Shown here: positions 17,436 to 26,288 of the stretch, in pieces
Position numbering within the stretch: the first letter of the stretch is position 1
How the letters are laid out: every line of letters begins with the position of its first letter
NCBI RefSeq assembly: GCF_006363815.1
Contig: NZ_RRYT01000005.1
Location: forward strand, 1-64,000
DNA: 64,000 bases
Source of the DNA: Thermomonospora catenispora
GTDB taxonomy: Bacteria; Actinomycetota; Actinomycetes; Streptosporangiales; Streptosporangiaceae
Direction of reading: 5' to 3'
Made by a program: the position numbers and the translations under genes
The notes under the pieces: generated by a model
Seen by the model: only the letters and a program-made list of their open reading frames with translations
Told to the model about the DNA's origin: nothing
The model's database searches: none

Positions 17436-18788
17436 TCACTGGGCCATGTCGACGAAGCGGCTGTAGTGGCCCTGGAAGGCGACGGTGACCGTGGCGGTGG
17501 GGCCGTTGCGGTGCTTGGCGACGATCAGGTCCGCCTCTCCGGCGCGGGGGGACTCCTTCTCGTAGGCGTCCTCGCGGTGCAGCAGGATGACCACGTCGGC
17601 GTCCTGCTCGATCGATCCGGACTCGCGCAGGTCCGACACCATGGGCCTCTTGTCGGTCCGCTGCTCGGGACTCCGGTTGAGCTGGGACAGCGCGATGACC
17701 GGCACGCCCAGCTCCTTGGCCAGCAGCTTCAGCGAGCGGGAGAACTCCGAGACCTCCACCTGCCGGCTCTCCACCCGCTTGTTGGAGGTCATCAGCTGCA
17801 GGTAGTCGACGATGACCAGGCGCAGGTCGTGCTGCTGCTTGAGCCGGCGGCACTTGGCGCGGATCTCCATCATCGACATGTTCGGGGAGTCGTCGATGAA
17901 CAGCGGCGCCTCGGCCACCTCGCTCATCCGGCGGGCCAGCCGGGTCCAGTCCTCGTCCTGCATGGTGCCCGAGCGCATGGCGTGCAGCGCGACCCGGGCC
18001 TCCGCCGACAGCAGCCGCATGGTGATCTCGTTGCGGCCCATCTCCAGGCTGAAGAACACCGTGGTCAGCCCGTGCTTGATCGCCGCGGCCCGGGCGAAGT
18101 CCAGCGCCAGGGTGGACTTCCCGATGGCGGGACGGGCGGCGATGATGATCATCTGGCCGGGGTGCAGGCCGTTGGTCAGCGCGTCCAGGTCGGCGAAGCC
18201 GGTGGGGACGCCGACCATCTGGCCGCCGCGGCTGCCGATCGCCTCGATCTCGTCGAGGGTGTCCGGCATGATCTCGCTCAGCGGAGCGTAGTCCTCGCCG
18301 GTGCGCTTCTCGGCGATGGCGAAGACCTCGGCCTGGGCGCGGTCGAGCACCTCGTCGGCGTCGGCGCCGTCGGAGGAGTAGCCGAGCTGGACGATGCGGG
18401 TGCCGACCTCCACCAGCCGCCGCAGCACCGCGCGCTCCCGCACGATCTTGGCGTAGTAGGCGGCGTTGGCGGCGGTGGGAACGGTGGCCATCAGGGTGTG
18501 CAGGTAGGAGGCGCCGCCCACCCGGTTGATCTCGCCGCGCTTGGTGAGCTCGGCCACCACGGTGACGGCGTCGGCCGGCTCGCCCCGCCCGTACAGGTCC
18601 AGGATCGTGTCGTAGAGGATCTGGTGGGCGGGCCGGTAGAAGTCCGAGGACTTGAGCACCTCCACCACTTCGGCGATGGCGTTGGGCGACAGCAGCATGC
18701 CGCCGAGCACCGACTGTTCCGCGGTGAGGTCGTGCGGCGGCGTCCGTTCGAACTCCCGCTCGGGCGACCCGAGTTCGGTCACGCTCAC
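17436..18788 (-). CDS. dnaB: Replicative DNA helicase
   Basis: A 450-residue hexameric 5'-3' helicase. The N-terminal domain has 'PPHDLTAEQSVLGGMLLSPNAI'-type sequence. The RecA-like domain has Walker A 'ARPAIGKST', Walker B region 'LVIVDYLQLM', and 'SQLNRSPEQR..KRPMVSDLRESGSIEQDAD'. It ends 'FQGHYSRFVDMAQ', as in Streptomyces DnaB. No intein interrupts it, unlike several mycobacterial dnaB genes. GTG 18788 is preceded by GGGGTGG; ATG 18806 or 18821 are alternatives. The upstream region carries several DnaA-box-like 9-mers. Confidence 0.96.
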   Translation of the reverse strand: MSVTELGSPEREFERTPPHDLTAEQSVLGGMLLSPNAIAEVVEVLKSSDFYRPAHQILYDTILDLYGRGEPADAVTVVAELTKRGEINRVGGASYLHTLMATVPTAANAAYYAKIVRERAVLRRLVEVGTRIVQLGYSSDGADADEVLDRAQAEVFAIAEKRTGEDYAPLSEIMPDTLDEIEAIGSRGGQMVGVPTGFADLDALTNGLHPGQMIIIAARPAIGKSTLALDFARAAAIKHGLTTVFFSLEMGRNEITMRLLSAEARVALHAMRSGTMQDEDWTRLARRMSEVAEAPLFIDDSPNMSMMEIRAKCRRLKQQHDLRLVIVDYLQLMTSNKRVESRQVEVSEFSRSLKLLAKELGVPVIALSQLNRSPEQRTDKRPMVSDLRESGSIEQDADVVILLHREDAYEKESPRAGEADLIVAKHRNGPTATVTVAFQGHYSRFVDMAQ

Positions 18789-18925
18789 GGAACCACCCCG
18801 TCTCATCGCTCCCGTGCGCACCCGCCGCCCCCCCCTGGAGCGGGCGCCGCACCGGCCCAGGAGGCACCTGTCTAACCGGTGGGTACGACATTCTCCGAGC
18901 CCGTCTCACGGGACGCAAAAGCACC

Positions 18926-19002
18926 TGTGGACACTGCTGTGGATGACTTGTGCATACACGCCGAGCGGTGTGTGCACGACCTGTGGACAACCTTGGGGAC
19001 AA
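18926..19002. promoter_or_regulatory. Cluster of DnaA-box-like 9-mers upstream of dnaB
   Basis: Five TGTGNNNAN-like 9-mers lie within 77 bases: TGTGGACAC (18926), TGTGGATGA (18938), TGTGCATAC (18949), TGTGGACAA (18982) and TGGGGACAA (18994). The fourth is the exact complement of TTGTCCACA, the actinobacterial DnaA box. All have the same orientation. The segment lies 138-214 bases upstream of the dnaB start, in the gap before the MATE gene. Confidence 0.55.
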
Positions 19003-19339
19003 CTCCGTCCGTTTTGTCAGCTCACCCTTTCTGACCTGCGAATACGTCATCCACGTGCTGTGGTCGAAGAAAAAACTCGCCGGCGTCCGCACCCGGGGCT
19101 CTGTAAGGTATGTCAAAAAAAGACGCTCATTACAGCACTGGTAGGGTTGGGCTCCCGACATGCCCCCTTCAGCACACGTTCTCCAGCGGCTGTGCGCCCT
19201 CCTGCGGCGAGACGGATCCGGCCGGGCCCGAGCGGCCGAGGCGCGGCCGCACCCCCGCACGCCCGCCCGCCCCCCGGCCGGCGACGCGCCCCCCGGCGAG
19301 GACCCTCCGCCCGCCGGCGACCGGGGGCGGGCGCGGCGC

Positions 19340-20656
19340 ATGCCGCTCCGGCACCCGCACGACCGGGAGATCCTGCGGCTGGCGGTGCCGGCGTTCGGGG
19401 CGCTGGTGGCCGAGCCGCTGTTCCTGCTGGCGGACAGCGCGATCGTCGGGCGGCTGGGCACCGAGCCGCTGGGCGGGCTCGGCGTCGCCGGGCAGGCGCT
19501 GGCCACCGGGGTCTACCTGTTCGTGTTCCTGGCGTACGGGACCACCGCGGCCGTCGCCCGGCAGGTGGGCGCGGGCAACCTGCGGGCGGCGGTCCGGCAG
19601 GGCATCGACGGCATGTGGCTGGCGCTGGCCCTGGGCGCCGCGCTGATCACGGTCGCCCTGCCGCTGGTGCCGCGCATCGTCGAGCTCTTCGGCGCGAACG
19701 CCGCGGTCGCCCCCCATGCGGAGACCTACCTGCGGATCAGCCTGTTCGGCATCCCCGGCATGCTCGTCGTCCTGGCCGGCACCGGGGTGCTGCGCGGGTT
19801 GCAGGACGCCCGGACGCCGCTGGTGACCTCGGTGGGCTCCTTCGGCCTCAACCTGATCCTCAACGCCGTGTTCGTGCTGGCGCTCGGCTGGGGCATCGCC
19901 GGGTCGGCCTGGGGGACGGTGATCGCGCAGAACGCCGGCGCGGCCGTGTACGTGGCCATCGTGCTGCGCGCCGCCCGCCGCCACGGCGCCCCGGTGCGCC
20001 CGTCGCGGTCCGGGCTGCGGGCGGCGGCGACCGCGGGCGTGCATCTGCTGATCCGCACGCTCGCGCTGCGCCTGGTCCTGATCGTGGGGACCGCCGTCGC
20101 CGCGCGGATGGGCACCGCGGAGACCGCCGCCTACCCCGTCAGCTTCCAGGTGTGGACGCTGCTGGCGTTCGCCCACGACGCCATCGCGATCGCCGGACAG
20201 GCCATCACCGGGCGCTATCTGGGCGCCGGCGACGCCCCCGGCGCCCGGGCCGCCACCCGCCGGATGGTGGAGTGGGGCCTGCTGGGCGGCATGGTCTTCG
20301 CGGTCGGGCTGCTGGCGGCGCGCCCCTGGGTGCCCGCCCTGTTCACCTCCGATCCCGGTGTGCACGAGCTCCTGCTGACCGCGCTGGTGCTGGTGGCCCT
20401 GCAGCAGCCGATCGCCGGGGTGGTGTTCGTGCTGGACGGGGTGCTGATCGGGGCGGGCGACATGCGCTACCTGGCGGCCACCACGCTGATCGCCACGGCG
20501 GTGTTCCTGCCCGCCGCGCTGCTGGTGCACCGGCTGGACGCCGGGCTGGTGGGACTCTGGCTGGCGATCGGGCTGTGGATGCTCACCCGGCTGATCACCT
20601 TGAGCCTGCGCGCCCGAGGGGACGCCTGGCTGGTGACCGGTGCGGTGCGCGACTGA
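19340..20656 (+). CDS. MATE-family efflux transporter
   Basis: A 438-residue protein with twelve membrane helices in two homologous halves, opening 'HDREILRLAVPAFGALVAEPLFLLADSAIVGRLG', the DinF-like MATE signature. It would export drugs or metabolites in exchange for Na+ or H+. The ATG at 19340 begins the conserved part; an upstream in-frame start at 19160 would add 60 Pro/Arg-rich residues. A MATE gene also sits between rplI and dnaB in Streptomyces, as I recall, so the place is conserved. Confidence 0.88.
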   Translation: MPLRHPHDREILRLAVPAFGALVAEPLFLLADSAIVGRLGTEPLGGLGVAGQALATGVYLFVFLAYGTTAAVARQVGAGNLRAAVRQGIDGMWLALALGAALITVALPLVPRIVELFGANAAVAPHAETYLRISLFGIPGMLVVLAGTGVLRGLQDARTPLVTSVGSFGLNLILNAVFVLALGWGIAGSAWGTVIAQNAGAAVYVAIVLRAARRHGAPVRPSRSGLRAAATAGVHLLIRTLALRLVLIVGTAVAARMGTAETAAYPVSFQVWTLLAFAHDAIAIAGQAITGRYLGAGDAPGARAATRRMVEWGLLGGMVFAVGLLAARPWVPALFTSDPGVHELLLTALVLVALQQPIAGVVFVLDGVLIGAGDMRYLAATTLIATAVFLPAALLVHRLDAGLVGLWLAIGLWMLTRLITLSLRARGDAWLVTGAVRD

Positions 20657-20853
20657 CCCCACGGATCCCACGCAGGCGGGGTGGACGCCCTGATCCGACG
20701 GCGCTGACCGCGTGCGCGACTGACCCCACGGACCCCACGCAGGTCCGGCCGTGGCCGGTCGGCGGACCGGCTGGTGCGTGCACGGTCATGGGGACACCCC
20801 GACGACGATTTTTCGAAAGTATGCTCGAACGAGCCGCCGATTCCGCTACCCTT

Positions 20854-20869
20854 TCGAACATGTGTTCAA
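20854..20869. promoter_or_regulatory. LexA (SOS) box overlapping the start of a mini-gene
   Basis: TCGAAC-ATGT-GTTCAA matches the actinobacterial LexA consensus TCGAAC-N4-GTTCGA except for one outer base. The ATG of the next gene is inside the box. TACCCT (20847-20852) lies seven bases before that ATG, giving a leaderless promoter that LexA would cover. Confidence 0.65.
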
Positions 20870-21048
20870 CCAAGGGTGAGCGACTGGCCCGTCTGTCCCA
20901 GGCGATCGACGACCTGGCCGCCGAGGGTCTGGTCGGCCTGCCTCCGGAGACGCTGGTGGAACGAGTGGCGGGGATCTGGTCCCTGGTCGAGGGCATCGAC
21001 CCCGAGATCGCCCGCCGCCGCACCCGCTACACCACTCCCCACTGCTGA
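20860..21048 (+). CDS. 62-residue DUF222-like mini-protein under a LexA box
   Basis: MCSTKGERLARLSQAIDDLA... is a helical protein resembling the N-terminal helix region of DUF222/13E12 proteins ('L..AID.LAAE.L.GLP...L.ER'). It stops before any HNH nuclease domain would begin. The ATG lies inside a near-perfect LexA box, as I recall for full DUF222-HNH genes. It may be a trimmed stand-alone regulator or a relic; no HNH sequence follows in the next 600 bases. Induction by DNA damage is inferred. Confidence 0.55.
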   Translation: MCSTKGERLARLSQAIDDLAAEGLVGLPPETLVERVAGIWSLVEGIDPEIARRRTRYTTPHC

Positions 21049-21688
21049 CACGCCCCGCCGGGCCCGTCCGGGCCCGGCGCGTCCCTTCCCGCGCTCCTTC
21101 TCCGCTCACGCGACGCCTCGACCGCATCCCGGGCCGCGCCCGTCTTTCCGCGGGGCCCTCGCCCTCAAGACGCGCCGGACCACAGACCGCCGCACGGCTC
21201 CCGGCCACGCGCCCGATCACCGCGCGCACGCACGGCCGCCGGTCGCACATGGTCAACCGATCACGCATACGACCGTCGATCGCACACGGCCGCCGGTCGC
21301 CTCGACGCGCCACGGCCGGCGTCCCGACCGGCGGGACCTTCGCCGGCCTCCCCTGCCGAGGCCTCTGCTGAGGCGGGCCGGCCTTCGGTGCGCCACGTCG
21401 GCCTTTCCAGCCGACCTCGCCTACAGCGCGTCGTGGACTCTTCACGAGCCGCGCCGCCCTCCCGCACGGCGCGCCCTGGTCCTTCCCGCAAGCCACACCG
21501 GCCCGCGCACGGCGCGCCCCGGCCTCTTCGGCGAGGCCCACCAGCCGACGCCGCGCCTCCTTGAACGGCCTCCGGTCAAGGGGCGGGAGGAGGGATGGGA
21601 GGGCGCATCGAGCGGCCCGCTCTCATCCCGCGGGCGCCTCTCCGGCACGCGGGCGTGCCGGCCCCGCCGGCGGCCGGGCTCGGGCCGG
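21049..21688. other. Gap without a recognisable gene
   Basis: About 640 bases between the mini-gene and the end of the amidase gene. Frames are Arg/Pro-rich without motifs. CGGCCGCCGGTCGC occurs twice (near 21234 and 21286), a short direct repeat. No trace of an HNH domain or RNA gene was found. Confidence 0.4.
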
Positions 21689-22456
21689 TCAGGACCCGCC
21701 GCCGCGCGGCGGCGGGATCAACGGCCGAACGGATGAGGCGTCAGCGGGATGCAGGGCGAGCGGGGAGACGCGTCCGCCCTTGCGGTGCAGACGGTGGGCG
21801 ACCTCCTCGCGCAGCTCCGGCAGCCGGCCGTAGAGGGCGTCGCCGGGACAATCGGTCTCGCCGAAATCGCGATGGGCCCGGATGGCCTGGGAGGGGTTGA
21901 GGTCGTACACGTCGCACAGCCACACACAGGTGTCCACCAGCGAGGACCACAACTGGGCGGGAACGGGGTCCTTGGAATAGGTGCCCTCGTTCTCGATGCC
22001 GATGGTGTGGTGATTGTGACCGAGCAGCTGGGCGCCCATCACATGCCGGCGCGCCCGGATGGCGGCCAGCGAACGGTTGCGCCCCTCCATCACATAACCG
22101 CCGCGGCTGATGGTGAGCTGCTCGCCGATGTCGTCCCAGCCCAGCTCCTCCATATGGAAACGCTGGATGATCCGGGAGAGGCGATAGGCCTGCTCCTTGG
22201 AGAAGTCCTTGGTGTTCGGCGTCGCGGTGTGGTGGATGATGATCCGATCGGGAGCCCGGTCGAGGACCTGAGCCGGCCGCCGGGGAGGTCTGGCCTTCCA
22301 GGCCTTCCGAGTGTGGATCTGCAGCCGGTCACCTCCCCGGTCCTGCGCCACCGTGACGCCCTCGGCCCGCGGCGGGAAGGTCGCCATGAGCCCCGCGCCC
22401 GCCGTCCCGCCGAGCAGCACCCGGCGGCTGATCTCGTGTCCCCTGCGACCGGTCAT
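21689..22456 (-). CDS. Tat-exported N-acetylmuramoyl-L-alanine amidase (Amidase_2/PGRP)
   Basis: A 255-residue zinc hydrolase that would cut the bond between MurNAc and the stem peptide. A twin-arginine signal 'ISRRVLLGGTAGAGLMATF' covers residues 9-27. The catalytic domain (about 70-225) has 'IIIHHTATPN', 'GHNHHTIGIENEGTY' and 'AHRDFGETDCPGDAL', which supply the zinc histidines and cysteine. ATG 22456 is preceded by GAAGGGAGG. It acts outside the membrane on peptidoglycan. It lies between the rplI operon and the MATE gene. Confidence 0.9.
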   Translation of the reverse strand: MTGRRGHEISRRVLLGGTAGAGLMATFPPRAEGVTVAQDRGGDRLQIHTRKAWKARPPRRPAQVLDRAPDRIIIHHTATPNTKDFSKEQAYRLSRIIQRFHMEELGWDDIGEQLTISRGGYVMEGRNRSLAAIRARRHVMGAQLLGHNHHTIGIENEGTYSKDPVPAQLWSSLVDTCVWLCDVYDLNPSQAIRAHRDFGETDCPGDALYGRLPELREEVAHRLHRKGGRVSPLALHPADASSVRPLIPPPRGGGS

Positions 22457-22950
22457 CGGCCTCCCTTCAGCCGCTTGCTCGACCACGGACGCTAACCAGC
22501 AGGACACGAACGCCCAAGCGCATGGGCCGCCCTTACGCAGATCGCACTCCACATTGCCCGCACCGCAACGAACCGCCCCGCCGCATTGAGCCGGTCATGA
22601 CGCTTCATTGAACCGTCGGAAAACCGCTCCGGCCGCTTCTCGCGGCCGTGCCCGACCGACGCCCGAAACGGTCGCCGAACGCCCGAAACCGGGGCGGAAG
22701 AGGCGTGAGGGACCTGGACTGGAAAACACCCGGAACCGGACCCGGAAGACGCCCGAGGCCGAGGGCCGGAGGACTCCGAGCCGGACCGGGAAAAGAACGA
22801 AGAAACGGCCGGGACCGTCCAGGAGACGTCGGGGGTGCGCGCGTGCACGACGCCCGGTGTCGCCTGGGAGGGTCCCGGCCGCTCGGCGATCTTCGATATG
22901 GCAACGGCGGGCGGGCCGCAGGCCCGTTCCGCCGGATGGCGGACCGTCTC
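22457..22950. other. Gap downstream of rplI
   Basis: About 490 bases with no convincing gene on either strand. It should contain the amidase promoter and the end of the ribosomal operon transcript. No clear terminator hairpin was recognised. Confidence 0.35.
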
Positions 22951-23397
22951 TCAGAGAGCGGCCACGTTGAGCTTGATGGTGGCGTTGACCTCCGGGTGCA
23001 GCCGGACGGTGACCTCGTGGGCGCCGACCATCTTGATGGGGTTGCGGATCTCGATGCGCCGCTTGTCGAGCTCCGGACCGCCGGCGTCCTTGACGGCGGC
23101 GGCGACGTCGGCGGCGGTCACCGAACCGAACAGCCGACCGCCCTTGCCGGCGCGGGTCCGCAGCGTCACCTTGAGACCGGCCAGCTGCTCGGCGATCTCC
23201 TGGGCCTGCTCCAGAGTGGCGATCTCACGGGCGGCGCGGGCCTTCTTGATCGCATCGACCTCGCGCTGGGCGCCCGGGGTCCAGCGGATCGCCAGACCCC
23301 GCGGGACCAGGTAGTTGCGGCCGTAGCCGTCCTTGACCTCGACCACGTCGCCCGGCTCGCCGAGACCGGAGACCTCCTGCTTGAGAATGAGCTTCAC
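22951..23397 (-). CDS. rplI: 50S ribosomal protein L9
   Basis: A 148-residue protein of normal length. The N-terminal rRNA-binding domain reads '[24 protein letters not shown]' in kind with '[14 protein letters not shown]', then the long connecting helix and the C-terminal domain ending '[20 protein letters not shown]'. It is the last gene of the rpsF-ssb-rpsR-rplI operon, 14 bases after rpsR, with GAGGCCCT ahead of the start. Confidence 0.97.
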   Translation of the reverse strand: MKLILKQEVSGLGEPGDVVEVKDGYGRNYLVPRGLAIRWTPGAQREVDAIKKARAAREIATLEQAQEIAEQLAGLKVTLRTRAGKGGRLFGSVTAADVAAAVKDAGGPELDKRRIEIRNPIKMVGAHEVTVRLHPEVNATIKLNVAAL

Positions 23398-23411
23398 CTC
23401 AGGGCCTCCTC

Positions 23412-23648
23412 TCAGCGCGCGGTGCTGGTGTAGGGCAGCAGCGCCATCTCACGGGCGTTCTTGATCGCGGTGGCGACGTCCCGCTGGTGCTGGGTGCAGT
23501 TGCCGGTCACTCGCCGAGCCCGGATCTTGCCGCGGTCGGAGATGAACTTCCGCAGCAGAGCGGTGTCCTTGTAGTCGACGTAGGAGATCTTCTCCTGGCA
23601 GAACACGCAAACCTTCTTCTTCGGCTTGCGCGGCGGTTGCTTGGCCAT
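23412..23648 (-). CDS. rpsR: 30S ribosomal protein S18, zinc-type (C+)
   Basis: A 78-residue protein with 'CVFCQEK' (C14, C17) and a later '[10 protein letters not shown]', the cysteine set of zinc-binding S18. '[26 protein letters not shown]' is the family core that pairs with S6. Actinobacteria often keep a second, cysteine-free copy elsewhere for zinc starvation; none is in this window. A strong AAAGGAGC site precedes the start. Confidence 0.97.
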   Translation of the reverse strand: MAKQPPRKPKKKVCVFCQEKISYVDYKDTALLRKFISDRGKIRARRVTGNCTQHQRDVATAIKNAREMALLPYTSTAR

Positions 23649-23720
23649 CGTGGTGCTCCTTTGATCAGAGCCCCGCTGACGCGGGAATGGTCGTGTGGAC
23701 TGGTGAAAGAGCCCGGCGCT

Positions 23721-24227
23721 TTAGAACGGCGGCTCGTCGGTGAATCCTCCGCCCCCGGTGGCCCAGGGGTCGGCCGGCGGGGCGCCTCCGCCGGCGGGAG
23801 CGGCGGCCGGGCCGTCAAAGCCGCCCGAGTCGAACCCGCCGCCGAATCCGCCGCCCTGCCGCTGGGTCCGGTTGACCTTGGCGGTGGCGTAGCGCAGCGA
23901 CGGGCCGACCTCATCGACCTCGACCTCGTAGACGGTGCGCTTCTCGCCCTCACGCGTCTCGTACGAGCGCTGCTTCAGGCGACCCTGCACGATCACCCGC
24001 ATGCCCCTGGTCAGGCTCTCGGCCACGTTCTCCGCCGCCTGCCGCCAGACATTGCAGGTCAGGAAGAGGGGCTCGCCGTCCTTCCACTCGCCGGACTGCC
24101 GGTCGAAGAACCGCGGCGTGGAAGCGACGCGGAACGACGCCACCGCCTGACCGCTGGCGGTGAAACGCAGGTTCGGGTCCTCGACGAGGTTCCCGACGAT
24201 CGTTATCTGGGTGTCGCCTGCTGCCAT
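23721..24227 (-). CDS. ssb: Single-stranded DNA-binding protein
   Basis: A 168-residue protein. The OB fold (1-115) has '[30 protein letters not shown]' character and '[35 protein letters not shown]'. A Gly-rich linker follows and the acidic tip reads 'DEPPF', which recruits replication and repair partners. The setting between rpsF and rpsR is the standard one. LexA-type boxes 700 bases upstream could add damage-induced read-through, which is inference. Confidence 0.97.
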   Translation of the reverse strand: MAAGDTQITIVGNLVEDPNLRFTASGQAVASFRVASTPRFFDRQSGEWKDGEPLFLTCNVWRQAAENVAESLTRGMRVIVQGRLKQRSYETREGEKRTVYEVEVDEVGPSLRYATAKVNRTQRQGGGFGGGFDSGGFDGPAAAPAGGGAPPADPWATGGGGFTDEPPF

Positions 24228-24270
24228 CGGGCTGGCTCCATCTGTCGGGGCGGCCCACCGGAACCGGTGG

Positions 24271-24561
24271 TCAGTGGACCTCGGGGCGAATGACCTTCGT
24301 GCGCATGACCGTCTCGCTCAGGTTGAGCTGCCGGTCGAGCTCCTTGACGACGGCGGGCTCCGCGGTGAGGTCGATGACCGCGTAGACGCCCTCGCTCTTC
24401 TTCTTGATCTCGTATGCCAGGCGCCGACGGCCCCAGATGTCGACCTTCTCCACCGAGCCGCCGCCGTTCTTGACGACGTTCAGGAACTGGTCGAGCGTGG
24501 GGGCGATGGCGCGCTCCTCGATCGAGGGGTCGAGGATGACCATGACTTCGTAGCGACGCAT
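24271..24561 (-). CDS. rpsF: 30S ribosomal protein S6
   Basis: A 96-residue protein, first gene of the operon. '[17 protein letters not shown]', '[23 protein letters not shown]' and the C-terminal '[14 protein letters not shown]' are typical. AAAGGAGG precedes the start. S6 with S18 often represses its own operon by binding the leader RNA; hairpins in this leader are listed separately. Confidence 0.97.
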   Translation of the reverse strand: MRRYEVMVILDPSIEERAIAPTLDQFLNVVKNGGGSVEKVDIWGRRRLAYEIKKKSEGVYAVIDLTAEPAVVKELDRQLNLSETVMRTKVIRPEVH

Positions 24562-24592
24562 GTTGTGTCCCTACCTCCTTTGGACTCAGGCG

Positions 24593-24611
24593 GTCACGGC
24601 GTCTCCGTGAC
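24593..24611 (-). promoter_or_regulatory. Hairpin in the rpsF leader, possible S6:S18 control site
   Basis: A perfect 7-bp stem GTCACGG/CCGTGAC with a five-base loop lies about 30 bases before the rpsF start, next to a second hairpin GGACG-CCAA-CGTCC. Many bacteria have an S6:S18-binding structure at this place; I could not match its known bulged core with confidence. Confidence 0.35.
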
Positions 24612-24725
24612 AGGAGGACGTTGGCGTCCGGTCACACTGCCGCGCCATGGTGCGCGCGGCCTGCGGGAACCGGTCCAGGCTACCAAGGCCGCGGCGGCCG
24701 TGCGGCCAAGCCGGGCGGGTCGCCG

Positions 24726-24914
24726 TCATCGCCGGACCCCGGGTGCGGACGGCGCGGCCCCGGCGGCCTCGGCCGCGGCGCGCCGCCGCCGGTCGAGCTC
24801 GGCCATGATGTCGGCCATCCGGGCCCGCATCCGGGCCGTCTGGGTGGTCAGCATCGACAGCTCCTCGACCAGCTCGGCGTCACCGATGAGCTCGAGATCG
24901 CTCGTGTCCACCAC
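24726..24914 (-). CDS. 62-residue helical protein behind tandem LexA-like boxes
   Basis: MVDTSDLELIGDAELVEELS... is a single long helical pair ending in an Ala/Arg tail. It resembles the DUF222 segment 'ELV..L......AR..AR....AELDRR'. GGGAGG lies at good distance from GTG 24914. TACGCT and two overlapping LexA-like boxes lie just upstream. It is co-directional with, and 165 bases ahead of, the rpsF-ssb operon. Function unknown. Confidence 0.6.
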   Translation of the reverse strand: MVDTSDLELIGDAELVEELSMLTTQTARMRARMADIMAELDRRRRAAAEAAGAAPSAPGVRR

Positions 24915-24934
24915 CTGCTGCCTCCCGAGTCCGT

Positions 24935-24962
24935 TCGAAGCGATGTTCGAAGTCGCGTTCGA
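24935..24962 (-). promoter_or_regulatory. Two overlapping LexA-like boxes
   Basis: Read on the minus strand, TCGAAC-GCGA-CTTCGA (24962-24947) and TCGAAC-ATCG-CTTCGA (24950-24935) each match TCGAAC-N4-GTTCGA except for one base. They share four bases, so their centres are 12 bases apart. A -10-like TACGCT (24967-24962) abuts the first. Their position over the promoter fits repression. Confidence 0.5.
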
Positions 24963-25080
24963 GCGTACCCCCGCTCACCGACAAATGCCGCCTCAAGCCG
25001 CGAACACCCAGGTCAAAGCAGGTTGAACGACCGCAGGCAGGGCATTGGGACCACACGCTCGCACGTTCGGGAGGTGTGCC

Positions 25081-25392
25081 ATGCCGCAGGAGACGATCCC
25101 GCGACGGCGTCGGCGCCGCGCCGGCCCGCCCGCCGGGGACGCCCGCCGTCACCCCCTGGAGAACGCGTTCACGGTGACCGGGTTCGTGCTCGGGATGTGC
25201 GCGCTGGTGTTCGGGTTCATCCCGGCCACGCACTTCCTCGGCGCCCTGGCGGCCCTCCTCGGCCTGCCGACCGCGCTGTACGCCCAGCTCATCTCCGCCA
25301 CCACGGGGGAACGCTTCGCCAACGTCATCGCGATGATCGCCGCGTTCGTCGGCGGCGCGATGGCGCTGCGCCACGGCGGGTTCTCCCTGTGA
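25081..25392 (+). CDS. Small membrane protein
   Basis: A 103-residue protein with a basic N-terminus ('RRRRRRAG'), then '[39 protein letters not shown]' forming two helices and a final helix near '[15 protein letters not shown]'. The pattern resembles DUF4190-like membrane proteins, but I am not certain. ATG 25081 follows GGGAGGTGTGCC. It lies 91 bases before the nfo-like gene in the same direction. Confidence 0.6.
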   Translation: MPQETIPRRRRRRAGPPAGDARRHPLENAFTVTGFVLGMCALVFGFIPATHFLGALAALLGLPTALYAQLISATTGERFANVIAMIAAFVGGAMALRHGGFSL

Positions 25393-25483
25393 GGCCCTCC
25401 CCGTGAGCCCGTCCCGTGAGACGGCGTCGCGGCAGAGCCCGGTCGGCCGGTCGGCGTCGCCTCCGGCGGCTAGTCTCGGTGCC

Positions 25484-26254
25484 ATGCGCATCGGAGCCCA
25501 CGTCGACCGGCACGATCCCCTGACCGCCGCCCGCGCCCTCGGGGCGGACGTCGTGCAGTTCTTCCTCGGCGACCCGCAGGGGTGGAAACAGCCGGAGGTG
25601 CCGGAGGAGGCCGGTCTGGTGGCGGGCTCCGGCGTGGACGTCTACATCCACGCCCCGTACGTGGTGAACGTGGCGACCTCCAACAACCGGATCCGCATCC
25701 CCAGCCGCAAGCTCCTCGCCCAGCAGCTCGAGGCGGCGGCGGCGATCGGGGCCAAGGCGCTGATCGTGCACGGCGGGCACGTGCTGGCCAAGGACGATCC
25801 GCAGACCGGCTTCGAGAACTGGCGCAAGGTCTTCGAGCGCCTGGAGTGCCCCATCCCGATCTACATCGAGAACACCGCGGGCGGCAACAACGCGATGGCC
25901 CGCTCCTTCGAGCGCATCGCCCGGCTGTGGGAGGTGCTCTCGCAGGTCCCCGACATCGACGACAAGCTCGGCTTCTGCCTGGACACCTGCCACGCCCACG
26001 CCGCCGGCGAGGAGCTGATCGACGCCGTCGACCGGATCAAGGCCATCACCGGCCGGATCGACCTGGTCCACTGCAACAACAGCCGCGACGCGTTCGGCTC
26101 CGGCGCCGACCGGCACGCCAACCTCGAGAGCGGCACCATCGACACCGATCTGATCGTGTCGGTGGTCCGCGCCGCCGGGGCGCCCGTGGTGGTCGAGACG
26201 CCTCAGCAGGGCCAGGCCGACGACATCGCCCTGCTGCGCGCCCGCCTGTCCTGA
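25484..26254 (+). CDS. nfo: Deoxyribonuclease IV (endonuclease IV family)
   Basis: A 256-residue TIM-barrel AP endonuclease that cuts 5' of abasic sites in base-excision repair. Metal-site segments are visible in order: 'YIHAPYVVN' (His), 'LIVHGGH', 'IYIENTAGG' (Glu), '[12 protein letters not shown]' (Asp, His), 'LVHCNNSRD', 'DRHANLESG' and 'VVVETP'. The three-zinc site looks complete. ATG 25484 follows TAGTCT by seven bases, so the transcript is probably leaderless; no ribosome site is seen. Confidence 0.93.
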   Translation: MRIGAHVDRHDPLTAARALGADVVQFFLGDPQGWKQPEVPEEAGLVAGSGVDVYIHAPYVVNVATSNNRIRIPSRKLLAQQLEAAAAIGAKALIVHGGHVLAKDDPQTGFENWRKVFERLECPIPIYIENTAGGNNAMARSFERIARLWEVLSQVPDIDDKLGFCLDTCHAHAAGEELIDAVDRIKAITGRIDLVHCNNSRDAFGSGADRHANLESGTIDTDLIVSVVRAAGAPVVVETPQQGQADDIALLRARLS

Positions 26255-26288
26255 CCGCGGCCGCCGCCCGCGCCCCGGCGCGGCGCCG

